Positions 1 to 8,225 of a stretch of 64,000 nucleotides of DNA are shown one piece after another. The stretch is from Psychrobacillus psychrotolerans (GTDB lineage: Bacteria; Bacillota; Bacilli; Bacillales_A; Planococcaceae): positions 124,001 to 188,000 of the forward strand of contig NZ_FOXU01000005.1 in assembly GCF_900115805.1 (NCBI RefSeq). The letters run 5' to 3'. Position 1 is the stretch's first letter, and the number at the start of each line of letters is the position of its first letter. The position numbers and the translations under genes are program-made. The notes beneath the pieces are model-generated. The model saw only the letters and a list, made by a program, of their open reading frames with translations, did no database searches and had not been told where the DNA came from.

Positions 1-1
1 T

Positions 2-1192
2 TCTATAGGAGAAAGACATGAAAAAATGTACTTCTATCCATTTGTCTTATTTTTAGTTGCAGGAGTTAATGGTTCGTTTTTAACGGGCGATTTGTTTAAC
101 TTATTTGTTTGTTTCGAAGTAATGTTATTAGCTTCATATGTATTAATTACTTTAGGTGGGACCAAGCCTCAGCTAAGAGAATCCATTAAGTATGTAGTCA
201 TAAATATTCTAGCTTCATGGTTTTTCTTAGTAGCTCTTGCCTATTTGTATGGTACGGTTGGTACTTTAAATATGGCTCATATATCAGAAAGGGTGGCGGA
301 GGCAGGGCAGGGACCTCTACTTACTACCATTAGTATTTTGTTTTTAATTGTCTTTAGTTTAAAAGCGGGATTATTATTATTCTTTTGGCTCCCTGGATCT
401 TATTCTGTGCCACCGACTGCAGTTGCTGCTTTGTTTGGAGCGTTACTGACAAAGGTGGGGATATATGCACTCTTTCGTACATTCACACTCATCTTCTACC
501 ATGACCCATTAATATCCCAAACACTGATTGGGATAATGGCAGGAATTACACTAATTGTGGGATGTATCGGAGCCATTGCTTTTAAGGATGTCCGTTTAAT
601 CGTTTCTTATAATGTAGTAATTGCTGTTGGGTTTATACTAATTGGCCTGGCGGTTGGAACGGAAACGTCTATTGCAGGGTCTATTTACTATATAATTCAT
701 GACATGATTGCAAAAGCAATGTTATTTTTGCTAGCTGGTACAATGATTTATTTGACTGGAAAGTCTAAAATTGATGAAATGAGTGGACTCATACGAAATT
801 ATCCTCTATTTGGATGGATGTTCTTCCTTGTCACTTGTTCATTGGCAGGTATTCCACCGTTAAGTGGGTTTGTGGGTAAGATATTAGTTGGACAAGGTGC
901 TATTGAATCAGGATCTTACGTACTTCTAACGCTAGCATTTCTCTCGAGTATTGTTGTGTTATATTCACTTCTTAGAATTTTCTTAAATACAATATTTGGG
1001 GAAACTATTATTAGTCTAGAAGATGAAAAACCAATGAAAATGGGAATGATTATCCCAATTGTTTTGTTGGGAATAGCGACGATTTCTTTAGGTTTAGGAG
1101 CAGAGTTTCTATCCGGTTATGTAGCGGATGCAGCTCATACTCTATCTAATCCATCTGTATATATTGATGCAGTAATGGGAGGGGATAAGTAA
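2..1192 (+). CDS. mrpD: Mrp-type Na+/H+ antiporter subunit D (5' end cut by window)
   Basis: Proton-translocating subunit of the multisubunit Mrp Na+(K+)/H+ antiporter in the cytoplasmic membrane, related to complex I NuoM/NuoL. The frame is open from base 2, upstream of the first ATG (26), and those extra codons (SIGERHEK before MYFYPF) match the usual MrpD context, so about 100 N-terminal residues lie outside the window. The conserved acidic motif CFEVMLLASY and the TM lysine in KAGLL are present. Oddities: one residue fewer than B. subtilis MrpD after that lysine, SYH is SYN, and HHIIVK is HDMIAK. The stop overlaps an ATG by one base and mrpE follows, so it is co-transcribed with mrpEFG. 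Family assignment is secure; the ion preference is not visible. Confidence 0.93.
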   Translation, partial: SIGERHEKMYFYPFVLFLVAGVNGSFLTGDLFNLFVCFEVMLLASYVLITLGGTKPQLRESIKYVVINILASWFFLVALAYLYGTVGTLNMAHISERVAEAGQGPLLTTISILFLIVFSLKAGLLLFFWLPGSYSVPPTAVAALFGALLTKVGIYALFRTFTLIFYHDPLISQTLIGIMAGITLIVGCIGAIAFKDVRLIVSYNVVIAVGFILIGLAVGTETSIAGSIYYIIHDMIAKAMLFLLAGTMIYLTGKSKIDEMSGLIRNYPLFGWMFFLVTCSLAGIPPLSGFVGKILVGQGAIESGSYVLLTLAFLSSIVVLYSLLRIFLNTIFGETIISLEDEKPMKMGMIIPIVLLGIATISLGLGAEFLSGYVADAAHTLSNPSVYIDAVMGGDK

Positions 1193-1209
1193 TGGGAGAG
1201 GTGAGAAAT

Positions 1210-1692
1210 ATGCCTGCACAATTTTTACTAAACCTATTCATCGCATTTTTGTGGACAACTTTACAGGACGAAGATGAACTGAGACTAACGACGTTTTTTA
1301 GTGGTTTCATCGTAGGTATCTTCATCATCTTCTTAATGCATCGCTTTTTTGGGACCCAGTTTTATTTGAAGAGATTATTCTCGGTTATTAAGTTAGTTTT
1401 CATATTTATATCCGAGTTAGCTCAGTCTAGCTTGTTGATAAGTAAGCAAATATTAAATCCTCGCTGGGATTTAAAGCCAGGGATTTTCACTTATAAGACA
1501 GAACTTAAAGGGGACTGGGAAATTACCACGTTAGCAATGTTGTTAACCTTAACTCCAGGATCTGTTGTGATGGAAGTTAACCCAGAAGGAAATATGTTTT
1601 ATATACATGCAATGGATATAGAGCAGTCTAAAGCGGATGTATTGCGATCGATTACTAAATTTGAAAAAGCAATTATGGAGGTGACCCGCTAA
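1210..1692 (+). CDS. mrpE: Mrp Na+/H+ antiporter subunit E
   Basis: Small membrane subunit of the Mrp antiporter, about 160 residues, the normal length. Two or three N-terminal hydrophobic segments are followed by a soluble C-terminal half containing LTLTPGS and YIHAMDI, both hallmarks of MrpE. An ATG at 1192 overlaps the mrpD stop, but the ATG at 1210 gives the conserved start MPAQFLLNL and has GGGAGAGGTGAG just upstream, so 1210 is preferred. The stop codon overlaps the mrpF ATG by one base, consistent with coupled translation of the antiporter subunits. Confidence 0.92.
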   Translation: MPAQFLLNLFIAFLWTTLQDEDELRLTTFFSGFIVGIFIIFLMHRFFGTQFYLKRLFSVIKLVFIFISELAQSSLLISKQILNPRWDLKPGIFTYKTELKGDWEITTLAMLLTLTPGSVVMEVNPEGNMFYIHAMDIEQSKADVLRSITKFEKAIMEVTR

Positions 1693-1976
1693 TGGTAGAA
1701 AAAATACTGTTGATCTCATTAACTCTATTTGCAGTTTCTATTGCAATTGCTCTTTTTCGAATCATTAAAGGTCCTTCTATGCCAGATAGAGCAGTAGCAT
1801 TGGATATGATTGGTGTAAATTTAATATCGATGATCGCTATTATTTCAATTGTCTTGAAGACTAAGGCTTTTTTAGAGGCCATTCTTATACTTGGTATACT
1901 TGCTTTCATAAGTACAATTGCCATTTCTAAGTATATTGAAAGGGGCGCTATCATTGAACATAAGTCAGATAATTGA
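1692..1976 (+). CDS. mrpF: Mrp Na+/H+ antiporter subunit F
   Basis: A 94-residue, three-helix membrane subunit of the Mrp complex. The motif RIIKGPSMPDRAVALD followed by a second hydrophobic segment is diagnostic of MrpF/MnhF. It starts on the mrpE stop codon (ATG shares a base) with GGAGGTGACC upstream. The 3' end overlaps the start of mrpG by about 20 bases, the usual compact arrangement of this operon. Confidence 0.93.
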   Translation: MVEKILLISLTLFAVSIAIALFRIIKGPSMPDRAVALDMIGVNLISMIAIISIVLKTKAFLEAILILGILAFISTIAISKYIERGAIIEHKSDN

Positions 1977-2313
1977 GTACGTTGCGGTAATTATCATTTT
2001 TTTGGGAAGTGTCATGAGTGTAATTAGTGCTTTCGGTATTATACGTCTTCCAGATGTCTATACTCGCTCACATGCAGCTACTAAAAGCTCAACTGTAGCA
2101 GTACTATTATCTCTAACTGGTGCCTTTATATACTTTTGGGTTAGCGAGAACTTAATAAGCGTTCGTCTAATACTCGGTATATTATTTGTGTTTTTAACTG
2201 CTCCTGTATCAGGGCACTTGCTTACTCGGGCAGCGTATCGATCTAAAGTAAAGTTAACGGAAAATTCTTCTGATGATGCTTTAAAAGAGGTATTGTTCCC
2301 TGAGGATAAATAG
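1954..2313 (+). CDS. mrpG: Mrp Na+/H+ antiporter subunit G
   Basis: Last subunit of the Mrp antiporter, 119 residues with three membrane segments and the family motif IRLPDVYTRSHAATK, followed by LILGILFVFLTAPVSGH. The best start is TTG 1954 (reads MNISQIIEY), preceded by AAGGGGCG at the right distance; a longer in-frame ATG at 1918 lies inside mrpF and lacks a ribosome site. A terminator follows immediately, so this closes the operon. Confidence 0.9.
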   Translation: MNISQIIEYVAVIIIFLGSVMSVISAFGIIRLPDVYTRSHAATKSSTVAVLLSLTGAFIYFWVSENLISVRLILGILFVFLTAPVSGHLLTRAAYRSKVKLTENSSDDALKEVLFPEDK

Positions 2314-2314
2314 T

Positions 2315-2358
2315 AAAAGCTATGCAGTGGGAGAGTTCTCCGATTGCATAGCTTTTTT
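2315..2358 (+). terminator. Rho-independent terminator of the mrp operon
   Basis: A 12-bp stem AAAAGCTATGCA / TGCATAGCTTTT encloses an 18-base loop and is followed by a T run, two bases after the mrpG stop. Confidence 0.9.
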
Positions 2359-2734
2359 AGTAAGACAATAGATTTGGAGTTTGAAAATTGTGTGGTGTAC
2401 ACTTGAAAAAATATGGTAATTATTGTTAATATTTACGAAGGGAAAGTAATTTCATAATCAAGAGTCAAGTGATCGATTCGTTGATATACAGGGAATCTAT
2501 AGCCAAAACTTCTCATTGAAAATATGATTACCTAAATAAATTAATTTGTTTAAATAAAATAAATGTTCAATTAATTTTGAGTAATATATTGCATTCTACC
2601 AATTTCCATAGTATTATCAACATTGATATATTGCATACTTACGTGATTAGAACAAATCATTTGTATAGCATTCATAACAAAACATCCAGAAAACAAAAGA
2701 AATGATTATTTCTTATCACAGGGGGAACAACAAA
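2359..2734 (+). other. Intergenic region upstream of brnQ
   Basis: About 375 AT-rich bases without a credible gene. It holds two exact copies of ATATATTGCAT (2584-2594 and 2626-2636), 42 bp apart, upstream of the carrier gene; these may be regulator sites, but nothing identifies the protein. No T-box or riboswitch core sequence was recognised and no strong sigma-A promoter stands out. Confidence 0.4.
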
Positions 2735-4090
2735 ATGAAAAACAAATTGTCATTTTCTAATCATTTAGTGATTGGAGTTATGCTGTTTGCATTATTTTTT
2801 GGAGCAGGGAATTTAATTTTTCCAGCAAGTTTAGGACAAAATGCCGGGACACAAGTTTGGATAGCAATCACTGGGTTTTTACTAACAGGAATTGGGTTGC
2901 CATTTCTAGGAACTTTAGCAATGGGATTTTCGGGAAGTAAAAACTTGCAAGAGCTTTCTAGTAGAGTCCATCCTGTCTTTGCGGTTATCTTCACTTCATT
3001 ACTTTACTTAACAATAGGACCATTCTTTGCTCTACCACGAACAGGTGCTGTTTCATTTGAAATTGGAATTTTACCATTTATGAGTCAAGATAATGCACAA
3101 ATTGGTTTATTGATATTTACAATTCTTTTCTTCGGACTTACGTTACTACTGTCATTGAATCCAACTAAAATTGTGGACAATGTTGGGAAATATCTTTCTC
3201 CAGGAATAATAATAGGATTGTTCTTCTTATTGATATTTGTAATTATTAAGCCAATGGGTAGCTTCGAAGCGCCACAAGGGAATTACGTATCAAATGCATT
3301 TATGACCGGGTTTACGGAAGGTTATAATACGATGGATGCATTAGCCTCGTTGGTATTTGGTATTATCGTTATTCAAGCAATTCGATCTATGGGCGTAACA
3401 TCAACTAAGGGGATTTTAGTTGCCACTGCCAAATCAGGTGGGATTGCCATTTTGTTTTTAGGTTTAATCTATGCTGGCATCGCCTACTTAGGGGCTACTA
3501 GTGTGAACGAATATGGTCTATTTGCTAATGGAGGGCCAGTATTAAGCGCTGCATCAGAGCATTACTTTGGTTCATTTGGAGCTATACTTTTATCCGTAAT
3601 TATTTTCTTAGCTTGTTTAACTACAAGTATCGGGTTAACTACTGCATGTGGTGAATACTTCCACACATTAATGCCTAAGATTAGTTATAAAGCATTTGTT
3701 ATTTTCTTTAGTATATTTACATGTATTATTGCAAACTTTGGATTATCTAATATTATTACGTATTCTATTCCTGTATTAATGTTATTGTATCCATTAGCAA
3801 TAGTGCTTATTTTCTTAACTTTCCTATCGCCACTATTTAATCATGCGAGAATTGTATATGTTAGTGTAATGTTCGTCACGTTCTTAATAAGTATTGTAGA
3901 TGGCTTCAAAGCTCTTTGCGGCTCATTAGACATTGAGTATTATGGATGGCTACAACCAATCGTAGATTTTTACGAGAACGTATTACCGTTTTATAGTGTT
4001 GGTTTAGGATGGTTAATACCATTTGTAATAGTAACGCTAGTGACAGGTGTCATCGCAAGGTTTGAAAAAAAGGAAGTAAAATCAGTTTAA
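2735..4090 (+). CDS. brnQ: branched-chain amino acid:cation symporter BrnQ (LIVCS family)
   Basis: Sodium- or proton-coupled importer of leucine, isoleucine and valine in the cytoplasmic membrane. The 451-residue protein has about 12 hydrophobic segments. The N terminus FALFFGAGNLIFPASLG and the later YNTMDALASLVFG stretch are typical of LIVCS carriers. The start at 2735 (MKNKLSF) is preferred over an in-frame ATG at 2702 because GGGGGAA lies 8 bases upstream and homologues begin here. It appears monocistronic, between the mrp terminator and its own. Confidence 0.93.
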   Translation: MKNKLSFSNHLVIGVMLFALFFGAGNLIFPASLGQNAGTQVWIAITGFLLTGIGLPFLGTLAMGFSGSKNLQELSSRVHPVFAVIFTSLLYLTIGPFFALPRTGAVSFEIGILPFMSQDNAQIGLLIFTILFFGLTLLLSLNPTKIVDNVGKYLSPGIIIGLFFLLIFVIIKPMGSFEAPQGNYVSNAFMTGFTEGYNTMDALASLVFGIIVIQAIRSMGVTSTKGILVATAKSGGIAILFLGLIYAGIAYLGATSVNEYGLFANGGPVLSAASEHYFGSFGAILLSVIIFLACLTTSIGLTTACGEYFHTLMPKISYKAFVIFFSIFTCIIANFGLSNIITYSIPVLMLLYPLAIVLIFLTFLSPLFNHARIVYVSVMFVTFLISIVDGFKALCGSLDIEYYGWLQPIVDFYENVLPFYSVGLGWLIPFVIVTLVTGVIARFEKKEVKSV

Positions 4091-4097
4091 GTATGAT

Positions 4098-4147
4098 AAA
4101 AAGGTGATCAGAAAAGTTGTGAACAACAACTTTTCTGGTCACTTTTT
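4098..4147 (+). terminator. Rho-independent terminator of brnQ
   Basis: A long stem AAAAGGTGATCAGAAAAGTTGT / ACAACTTTTCTGGTCACTTTT (one mismatch region), small loop, T-rich end, a few bases after the brnQ stop. Confidence 0.85.
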
Positions 4148-4160
4148 CTGTTTCCAACTG

Positions 4161-4210
4161 AAAAAAAGGGCTGTTGTTATTTGTGACAATTCACAAATAA
4201 CAACAGCCCT
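4161..4210 (-). terminator. Rho-independent terminator facing the gntR gene
   Basis: Perfect 19-20 bp inverted repeat GGGCTGTTGTTATTTGTGA with a 4-base loop. The A run at 4161-4167 becomes a U run only on the minus strand, so it terminates transcription coming from the regulator gene. A weaker hairpin CGGGTG/CACCCG with a minus-strand T-rich tail lies nearer that gene (4295-4317). Confidence 0.85.
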
Positions 4211-4341
4211 AAAAATTCACTCGGTAATCATATAGAAATTCCTTTGTTCAAAGCCTTTTGCAAACGTTAGGAATAGATTTGGACAAAAAGAAGTCGGGTG
4301 TCTTATTGGTTCACCCGTAATCTATAAGCTTATATCTCTTT

Positions 4342-4986
4342 TTAAAATTCTTCAATAGTATAAATCCAATTTGCGCGCATCACTTCTGCGAGTTCCTGCG
4401 TATTTTTGTCGCGGAATGCAGAAATTAGTTTTTCATGTTGAATAACGGAGTATTCTCGCAAAACAATTTTTTCATAATAAAATAATCTGCGAACATGTGC
4501 TTGAAGCATTTCTACCATGGAATGTATGTATGGATTATTAGCTGTATCAACAATGAGCTGATGAAACTCTTCATCTACTCTTAGAGCAGTAGTAAATTCT
4601 TTCTCTTGGAGAGCATCGGAAAATTGTCTATTTCTTTCTTCTAGTAGACTGAGAACTTCTTCATCCATATGGGGAGTTGCAAGCTCCGCCGCAAGTGCTT
4701 GTAATACTGCCAATGGAGGCAATAGATTATTAATATCTTCTTTTTCAACGGGTGTGACTTGAGTTGCTCTTCCTGGTTGCATGGTAACAAAACCTTGAGA
4801 CTCTAAAAGTTGTAAGGATTCTCGAATAGGCGTTCTACTAACTCCCAAGGCTTGTGCAAGTTCAATATCATTAAGCTTTTCATCTGGTTGTAATGTTCCG
4901 TCGATAATCCATTGTTGTAACTGGTTAAACGCGTGTAACTTAGCAGTTGTACGAACAGGTTTAGTGTGATTAACAGGAATAGGCAT
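4342..4986 (-). CDS. GntR-family transcriptional regulator, FCD (FadR-like) subfamily
   Basis: Metabolite-responsive DNA-binding repressor or activator. Residues about 10-75 form the winged helix (ELAQALGVSRTPIRESLQLLESQG), residues about 85-210 an all-helical FCD ligand domain with the metal-site motifs DEEFH and IQHEK. The position where FCD proteins usually carry the last histidine reads MRANWI, so one ligand appears to be Asn. The start at 4986 (MPIPVNHTK) has a GGAGGGGGGG ribosome site; a longer frame to 5049 does not. It lies 87 bp downstream of the HD hydrolase gene on the same strand. The effector cannot be told. Confidence 0.85.
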   Translation of the reverse strand: MPIPVNHTKPVRTTAKLHAFNQLQQWIIDGTLQPDEKLNDIELAQALGVSRTPIRESLQLLESQGFVTMQPGRATQVTPVEKEDINNLLPPLAVLQALAAELATPHMDEEVLSLLEERNRQFSDALQEKEFTTALRVDEEFHQLIVDTANNPYIHSMVEMLQAHVRRLFYYEKIVLREYSVIQHEKLISAFRDKNTQELAEVMRANWIYTIEEF

Positions 4987-5027
4987 GAAAAGATTCCCCC
5001 CCTTCAATTGTCTTAATAGTTCCAAAA

Positions 5028-5060
5028 TAGTATACAACAAATTATACAATATATCGTATA
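5028..5060 (-). promoter_or_regulatory. candidate operator/promoter of the gntR gene
   Basis: On the minus strand TTGTATA occurs twice, 12 bp apart (one helical turn), just upstream of the regulator ribosome site. FCD GntR proteins such as NanR bind short direct repeats of this kind. Autoregulation is inference. Confidence 0.35.
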
Positions 5061-5073
5061 AAAATGGAAAAAA

Positions 5074-5700
5074 TTATTCTACAAGTAATTGTACAGTAAT
5101 AGATTTTACATCAATGACTGATTTTTCCTTCATAATGTCCTGCATAATTACCTCTTTAAAATAACTGATACTAGTTTCTAACGGGATATGGAGAATTTTT
5201 CTTAAGGCAGTTTCGTACATATTCACAAATTCAATATCCGTGTTTCCTCGTTGTAATTCAGCAAAAGCTTCATATACTTGATCTAATTTGTCTGCTAATT
5301 CAAGTAAACGACCCTCAATAGTTTCGTCTTTTCCTTCTTTCATGCGGTCAAAAAATATGGGTTGAAATTCTTTTGGAATCTCATCCATTATGAACTTCTC
5401 CATCATTTTTTCTTCTACATGCGATAACATTTGTTTAAGTTCGGGAGACGCGTGCTTCACAGGTGTTTTAATATCTCCGATGAAAATTTCAGCAAAATCG
5501 TGATTAATCGTCTTTTCATAAAGGGATTTCCAATTAATCGTTGCACCATTATTTTCTTCTAGTGTCGCAAAAAACATAGCGTATTGTGAAACTTTCCATG
5601 AATGCGCAGCTACATTATGCTCTTCAAATTTAAAACGTCCAGGACATCGTATAATTCTTTCTAAATCATTCATGCTCATAAAAAATTTATGTATACCCAT
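5074..5700 (-). CDS. YfbR-like HD-domain phosphohydrolase (probable 5'-deoxynucleotidase)
   Basis: Predicted cytoplasmic metal-dependent nucleotidase of the HD superfamily. In its 208 residues the metal ligands are visible in order: AAHSW (H), NHDFAEIFIGD (HD) and LADKLDQVYEA (D). The GDIKTPVKH segment matches the GDLPTPVKY motif of E. coli YfbR, a dNMP 5'-nucleotidase. The ATG at 5700 with GGGAG upstream is chosen over a TTG two codons earlier. The same-strand GntR gene follows after 87 bp and may share its transcript. Substrate is inferred from family only. Confidence 0.8.
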   Translation of the reverse strand: MGIHKFFMSMNDLERIIRCPGRFKFEEHNVAAHSWKVSQYAMFFATLEENNGATINWKSLYEKTINHDFAEIFIGDIKTPVKHASPELKQMLSHVEEKMMEKFIMDEIPKEFQPIFFDRMKEGKDETIEGRLLELADKLDQVYEAFAELQRGNTDIEFVNMYETALRKILHIPLETSISYFKEVIMQDIMKEKSVIDVKSITVQLLVE

Positions 5701-5961
5701 TAACAATCACTCCCTTAATATTAATCATACTGGAAAAACAAAAAATACCATACTAAAACACTCTGAATTGAAGGGGAAAAATCACTTAGCATTAGATCTG
5801 AATCCAACTATTTGAATATATAGACGAAAAGCTGTTTTCTAAACGTCCAACCGAAAATTTAATAGTTGTTAAATGTTGTTTGCGGATTAAATAGAAACAG
5901 GTAAGTTGTTTTATTTCACTGATTTTTGGGTAATCCTTAAATAACCCAAGGAGGAATTTAA

Positions 5962-6447
5962 ATGACAAAATACGATAAATTAAAAAATACATTGGAAAAA
6001 CGTTTTAAAGAATTAGAACATCAAAAGCAAAATGAAGAAGAATTCGAGACTACTGAGTTATCCAATTATGATAACCATCCAGCGGATAATGCGACAGATT
6101 TAACTGATCAGCATACTCGACTGGCATTAAATAGACACTTCGATGAAGAAATGGTAGATATTGAAAAGGCCTTGGCAGCTATCGAGGAAGGTACTTACGG
6201 GAAATGTACAGAGTGTGGTGAAGAAATCCCGCTTGCTCGTTTAGAAGCTGTTCCTACAGCTCTGACATGTGTAGAGCACGCTCATCAACAGGTCAATGAA
6301 GATATTCGACCAGTAGAAGAATCAATCTTAAATTCCACTACGGATCAACCGGTAGAAGATGAAGACGATAGACTTCGTGATTATTCTAACAGCTTTGAGG
6401 TACTAGAAGAAGTCGGTTCTTCTGATACGCCACAAGACAAGCAATGA
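5962..6447 (+). CDS. yteA: TraR/DksA-family zinc-finger protein (YteA-like)
   Basis: Acidic 161-residue protein of the DksA/TraR C4-type zinc-finger family; in bacilli the YteA branch is a general-stress protein of unclear role. The N-terminal coiled-coil half is followed by NYDNHPADNATDL, typical of YteA, then EEGTYGKCTECGEEIP and TCVEH. The finger pattern is C-X2-C-X17-C-X2-H, so the last metal ligand is His rather than Cys. A strong AAGGAGG precedes ATG 5962. Monocistronic by its own terminator. RNA polymerase binding is possible by family but not shown. Confidence 0.82.
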   Translation: MTKYDKLKNTLEKRFKELEHQKQNEEEFETTELSNYDNHPADNATDLTDQHTRLALNRHFDEEMVDIEKALAAIEEGTYGKCTECGEEIPLARLEAVPTALTCVEHAHQQVNEDIRPVEESILNSTTDQPVEDEDDRLRDYSNSFEVLEEVGSSDTPQDKQ

Positions 6448-6450
6448 ATA

Positions 6451-6497
6451 GAGGTGTCCTATTAGTTCCTTCTGGACTTTAGGGCATCTTTTTTTGT
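6451..6497 (+). terminator. Rho-independent terminator after yteA-like gene
   Basis: An 11-bp stem GAGGTGTCCTA / TAGGGCATCTT (with G-U pairs), followed by seven T. Confidence 0.75.
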
Positions 6498-6608
6498 CTA
6501 GAGAGGAAAACGTATAGCGTGAAACTTTACTTAATATGTGTAATTTAGAAACCGATTAAGCGCTTTTCAGAGGTCATTATAGTACACTAGGGGAAAGGAG
6601 GGAATCCT

Positions 6609-6998
6609 ATGGCAGCTATCGTTTTGTTTGATGGAGAATGCAATTTTTGTGATGCAAGTGTCCAGTTTATTATTAAACGAGATCCGAAGGGCTATTTTCA
6701 ATTTGCAGCTCAGCAAAGTGATATTGGGGAAACGCTTAAACATCAATATAAAGTACCTAATAGTATGGATAGTATAATAGTTATTGACCAACATAAGGTG
6801 TATTATTCTTCAGATGCTGCACTTCATATTAGCAAACATTTAAATGGACTTTGGAGCTATTTATATATGCTAAAGGCAACTCCTAAACCTCTTCGTGATG
6901 TAGCATATAAATTTATAGCCAAAAATCGTTATGCATGGTTTGGGAAAAAAGATAGCTGTATGATTCCACCTCCCGAGATAAGAAAGCGTTTTTTATAG
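6609..6998 (+). CDS. DCC-family thiol-disulfide oxidoreductase-like protein (DUF393, YuxK-like)
   Basis: Small 129-residue cytoplasmic protein of the DUF393 family named after the D-x-x-C-x-x-C signature, here FDGECNFCDASV at residues 7-18, which resembles a thioredoxin active site. The C-terminal block YAWFGKKDSCMIPPPEIRKRFL-type ending (WFGKKD then PPPEIRKRF) is the second family signature. A strong AAAGGAGGG lies upstream of ATG 6609. The biochemical substrate is not known for the family. It precedes the ferredoxin-NADP reductase gene by 61 bp on the same strand and could share redox function and transcript. Confidence 0.85.
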   Translation: MAAIVLFDGECNFCDASVQFIIKRDPKGYFQFAAQQSDIGETLKHQYKVPNSMDSIIVIDQHKVYYSSDAALHISKHLNGLWSYLYMLKATPKPLRDVAYKFIAKNRYAWFGKKDSCMIPPPEIRKRFL

Positions 6999-7059
6999 TA
7001 ATTAATGCTTTATGGTATGCAACAAATAATATATATAAATAGGTATGAGGTGAAATGAC

Positions 7060-8052
7060 ATGGATGGCGAATTATACGATGTAACGATTATTGGTGGAGG
7101 TCCCACAGGTCTGTTTGCTTCCTTCTATGGTGGGTTACGTGACTTAAAAGTAAAGATTATTGATAGTCTCCCACAACTAGGTGGACAATTGATGGAGCTC
7201 TATCCTGATAAATATATATATGATATTGGTGGTCTTCCGAAAATTTTAGCAAAAGATTTAGTGGCTAATTTAGAAGAGCAGGCGGCCTATAGTAATCCAA
7301 CGATTTGCTTAGAGGAAACAGCAATAGCACTAGAAAAATTACCGGATTATTTTGCGCTAACTACGGATAAGAATGTGCATTATTCTAAGACGATTTTATT
7401 AACTTCAGGAATTGGCTCTTTCCAACCACGTAAGTTAAATGTTCCAGGTGCTGCTGATTATGAAGGCAAAAACCTTCATTATAAAGTGAGAAGCTTGGAG
7501 GAATTTAGAGATTCTGATGTTCTTGTATTGGGTGGAGGAGATTCTGCACTCGACTGGTCATTAATGTTGGAAGAGGTTGCTTCGAGTGTAACTATTTGTC
7601 ATCGTAAAGAGCAATTTACTGCTCACGAGATGACCATTCAACAACTCCAAAACTCTACGGTCAAGATAAAAACACCTTATGGCATAAAAGAAGTAATAGG
7701 TGATGGGGAAAAGGCTAATGAAGTCGTGATTGTTGGCAAAGACAAAATCGAGGAAACAATCTCCGTAGACCATGTTCTAGTGAATTACGGAAATGTTGCA
7801 TCCCTCGGCCCCTTAAAAGAATGGGGTTTAGAGATGGAAAAAAATTCAGTAGTAGTCAATGGAAAAATGGAAACTAGTGTAGAAGGTATATACGCAGCTG
7901 GCGATGTATCCACACATGATGGGAAAGTAAAGCTGATTGCTGTAGGATTTGGTGAGGTTCCAATTGCTATCAGCCATATTAAAGCTTTCATTGATCCAAA
8001 AGCACGCGTTCAGCCGAAGCACAGCACAAGTATCTTTGAAGAAGTAAAGTAG
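7060..8052 (+). CDS. yumC: ferredoxin--NADP+ reductase (thioredoxin-reductase-like, YumC type)
   Basis: FAD enzyme that passes electrons between NADPH and ferredoxin/flavodoxin. The 330-residue chain has an N-terminal FAD Rossmann motif IIGGGPTGLFA (residues 10-20), an NAD(P)H-binding motif VLGGGDSALD (about 155-164), and the C-terminal GIYAAGDV flavin motif. It lacks the CxxC of thioredoxin reductase, as expected for the bacillary FNR2 branch. The starting ATG 7060 has GAGGTGA upstream. A structured intergenic repeat follows directly instead of an ordinary terminator. Confidence 0.9.
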   Translation: MDGELYDVTIIGGGPTGLFASFYGGLRDLKVKIIDSLPQLGGQLMELYPDKYIYDIGGLPKILAKDLVANLEEQAAYSNPTICLEETAIALEKLPDYFALTTDKNVHYSKTILLTSGIGSFQPRKLNVPGAADYEGKNLHYKVRSLEEFRDSDVLVLGGGDSALDWSLMLEEVASSVTICHRKEQFTAHEMTIQQLQNSTVKIKTPYGIKEVIGDGEKANEVVIVGKDKIEETISVDHVLVNYGNVASLGPLKEWGLEMEKNSVVVNGKMETSVEGIYAAGDVSTHDGKVKLIAVGFGEVPIAISHIKAFIDPKARVQPKHSTSIFEEVK

Positions 8053-8175
8053 AAAAGCGCAAACGCCTATGTATTGGAAGTCAGTCTAGGTTCGCGACAT
8101 CGTGTCGCAACGACTGACTGACCCACATCCTGTGGGCCCTGAAGCGACTCGAGGGACTAGGTGCTGGAGCTAGAC
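8053..8175 (+). repeat. structured intergenic repeat, family 1 copy 1
   Basis: Starts GAAAAGCGCAAACGCCTATG and ends GACTAGGTGCTGGAGCTAGAC; the end arms are complementary (AGCGCC against AGGYGCT class). Inside are hairpins GTCAGTC/GACTGAC around GCGAC/GTCGC, and CCCACA/TGTGGG. Two related copies sit at 25623-25740 and 25746-25923. The inner stem varies in a paired way against copy 3. No coding frame. Confidence 0.8.
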
Positions 8176-8180
8176 AAATA

Positions 8181-8221
8181 AAAAAATCCCATGTTCTCTT
8201 CAATAGAAGAACATGGGATTT
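8181..8221 (-). terminator. bidirectional terminator between repeat and GIY-YIG gene
   Basis: Stem AAATCCCATGTTCT / AGAACATGGGATTT with a 10-base loop; A run on the left gives U run for the minus strand gene that ends at 8226. Confidence 0.85.
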
Positions 8222-8225
8222 CATC

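Noticed and set aside
2359-2734. T-box or amino-acid riboswitch upstream of brnQ; also considered before thrC
   Set aside because: No T-box core (AAGGGTGGNACCGCG type) or terminator/antiterminator pair is present.
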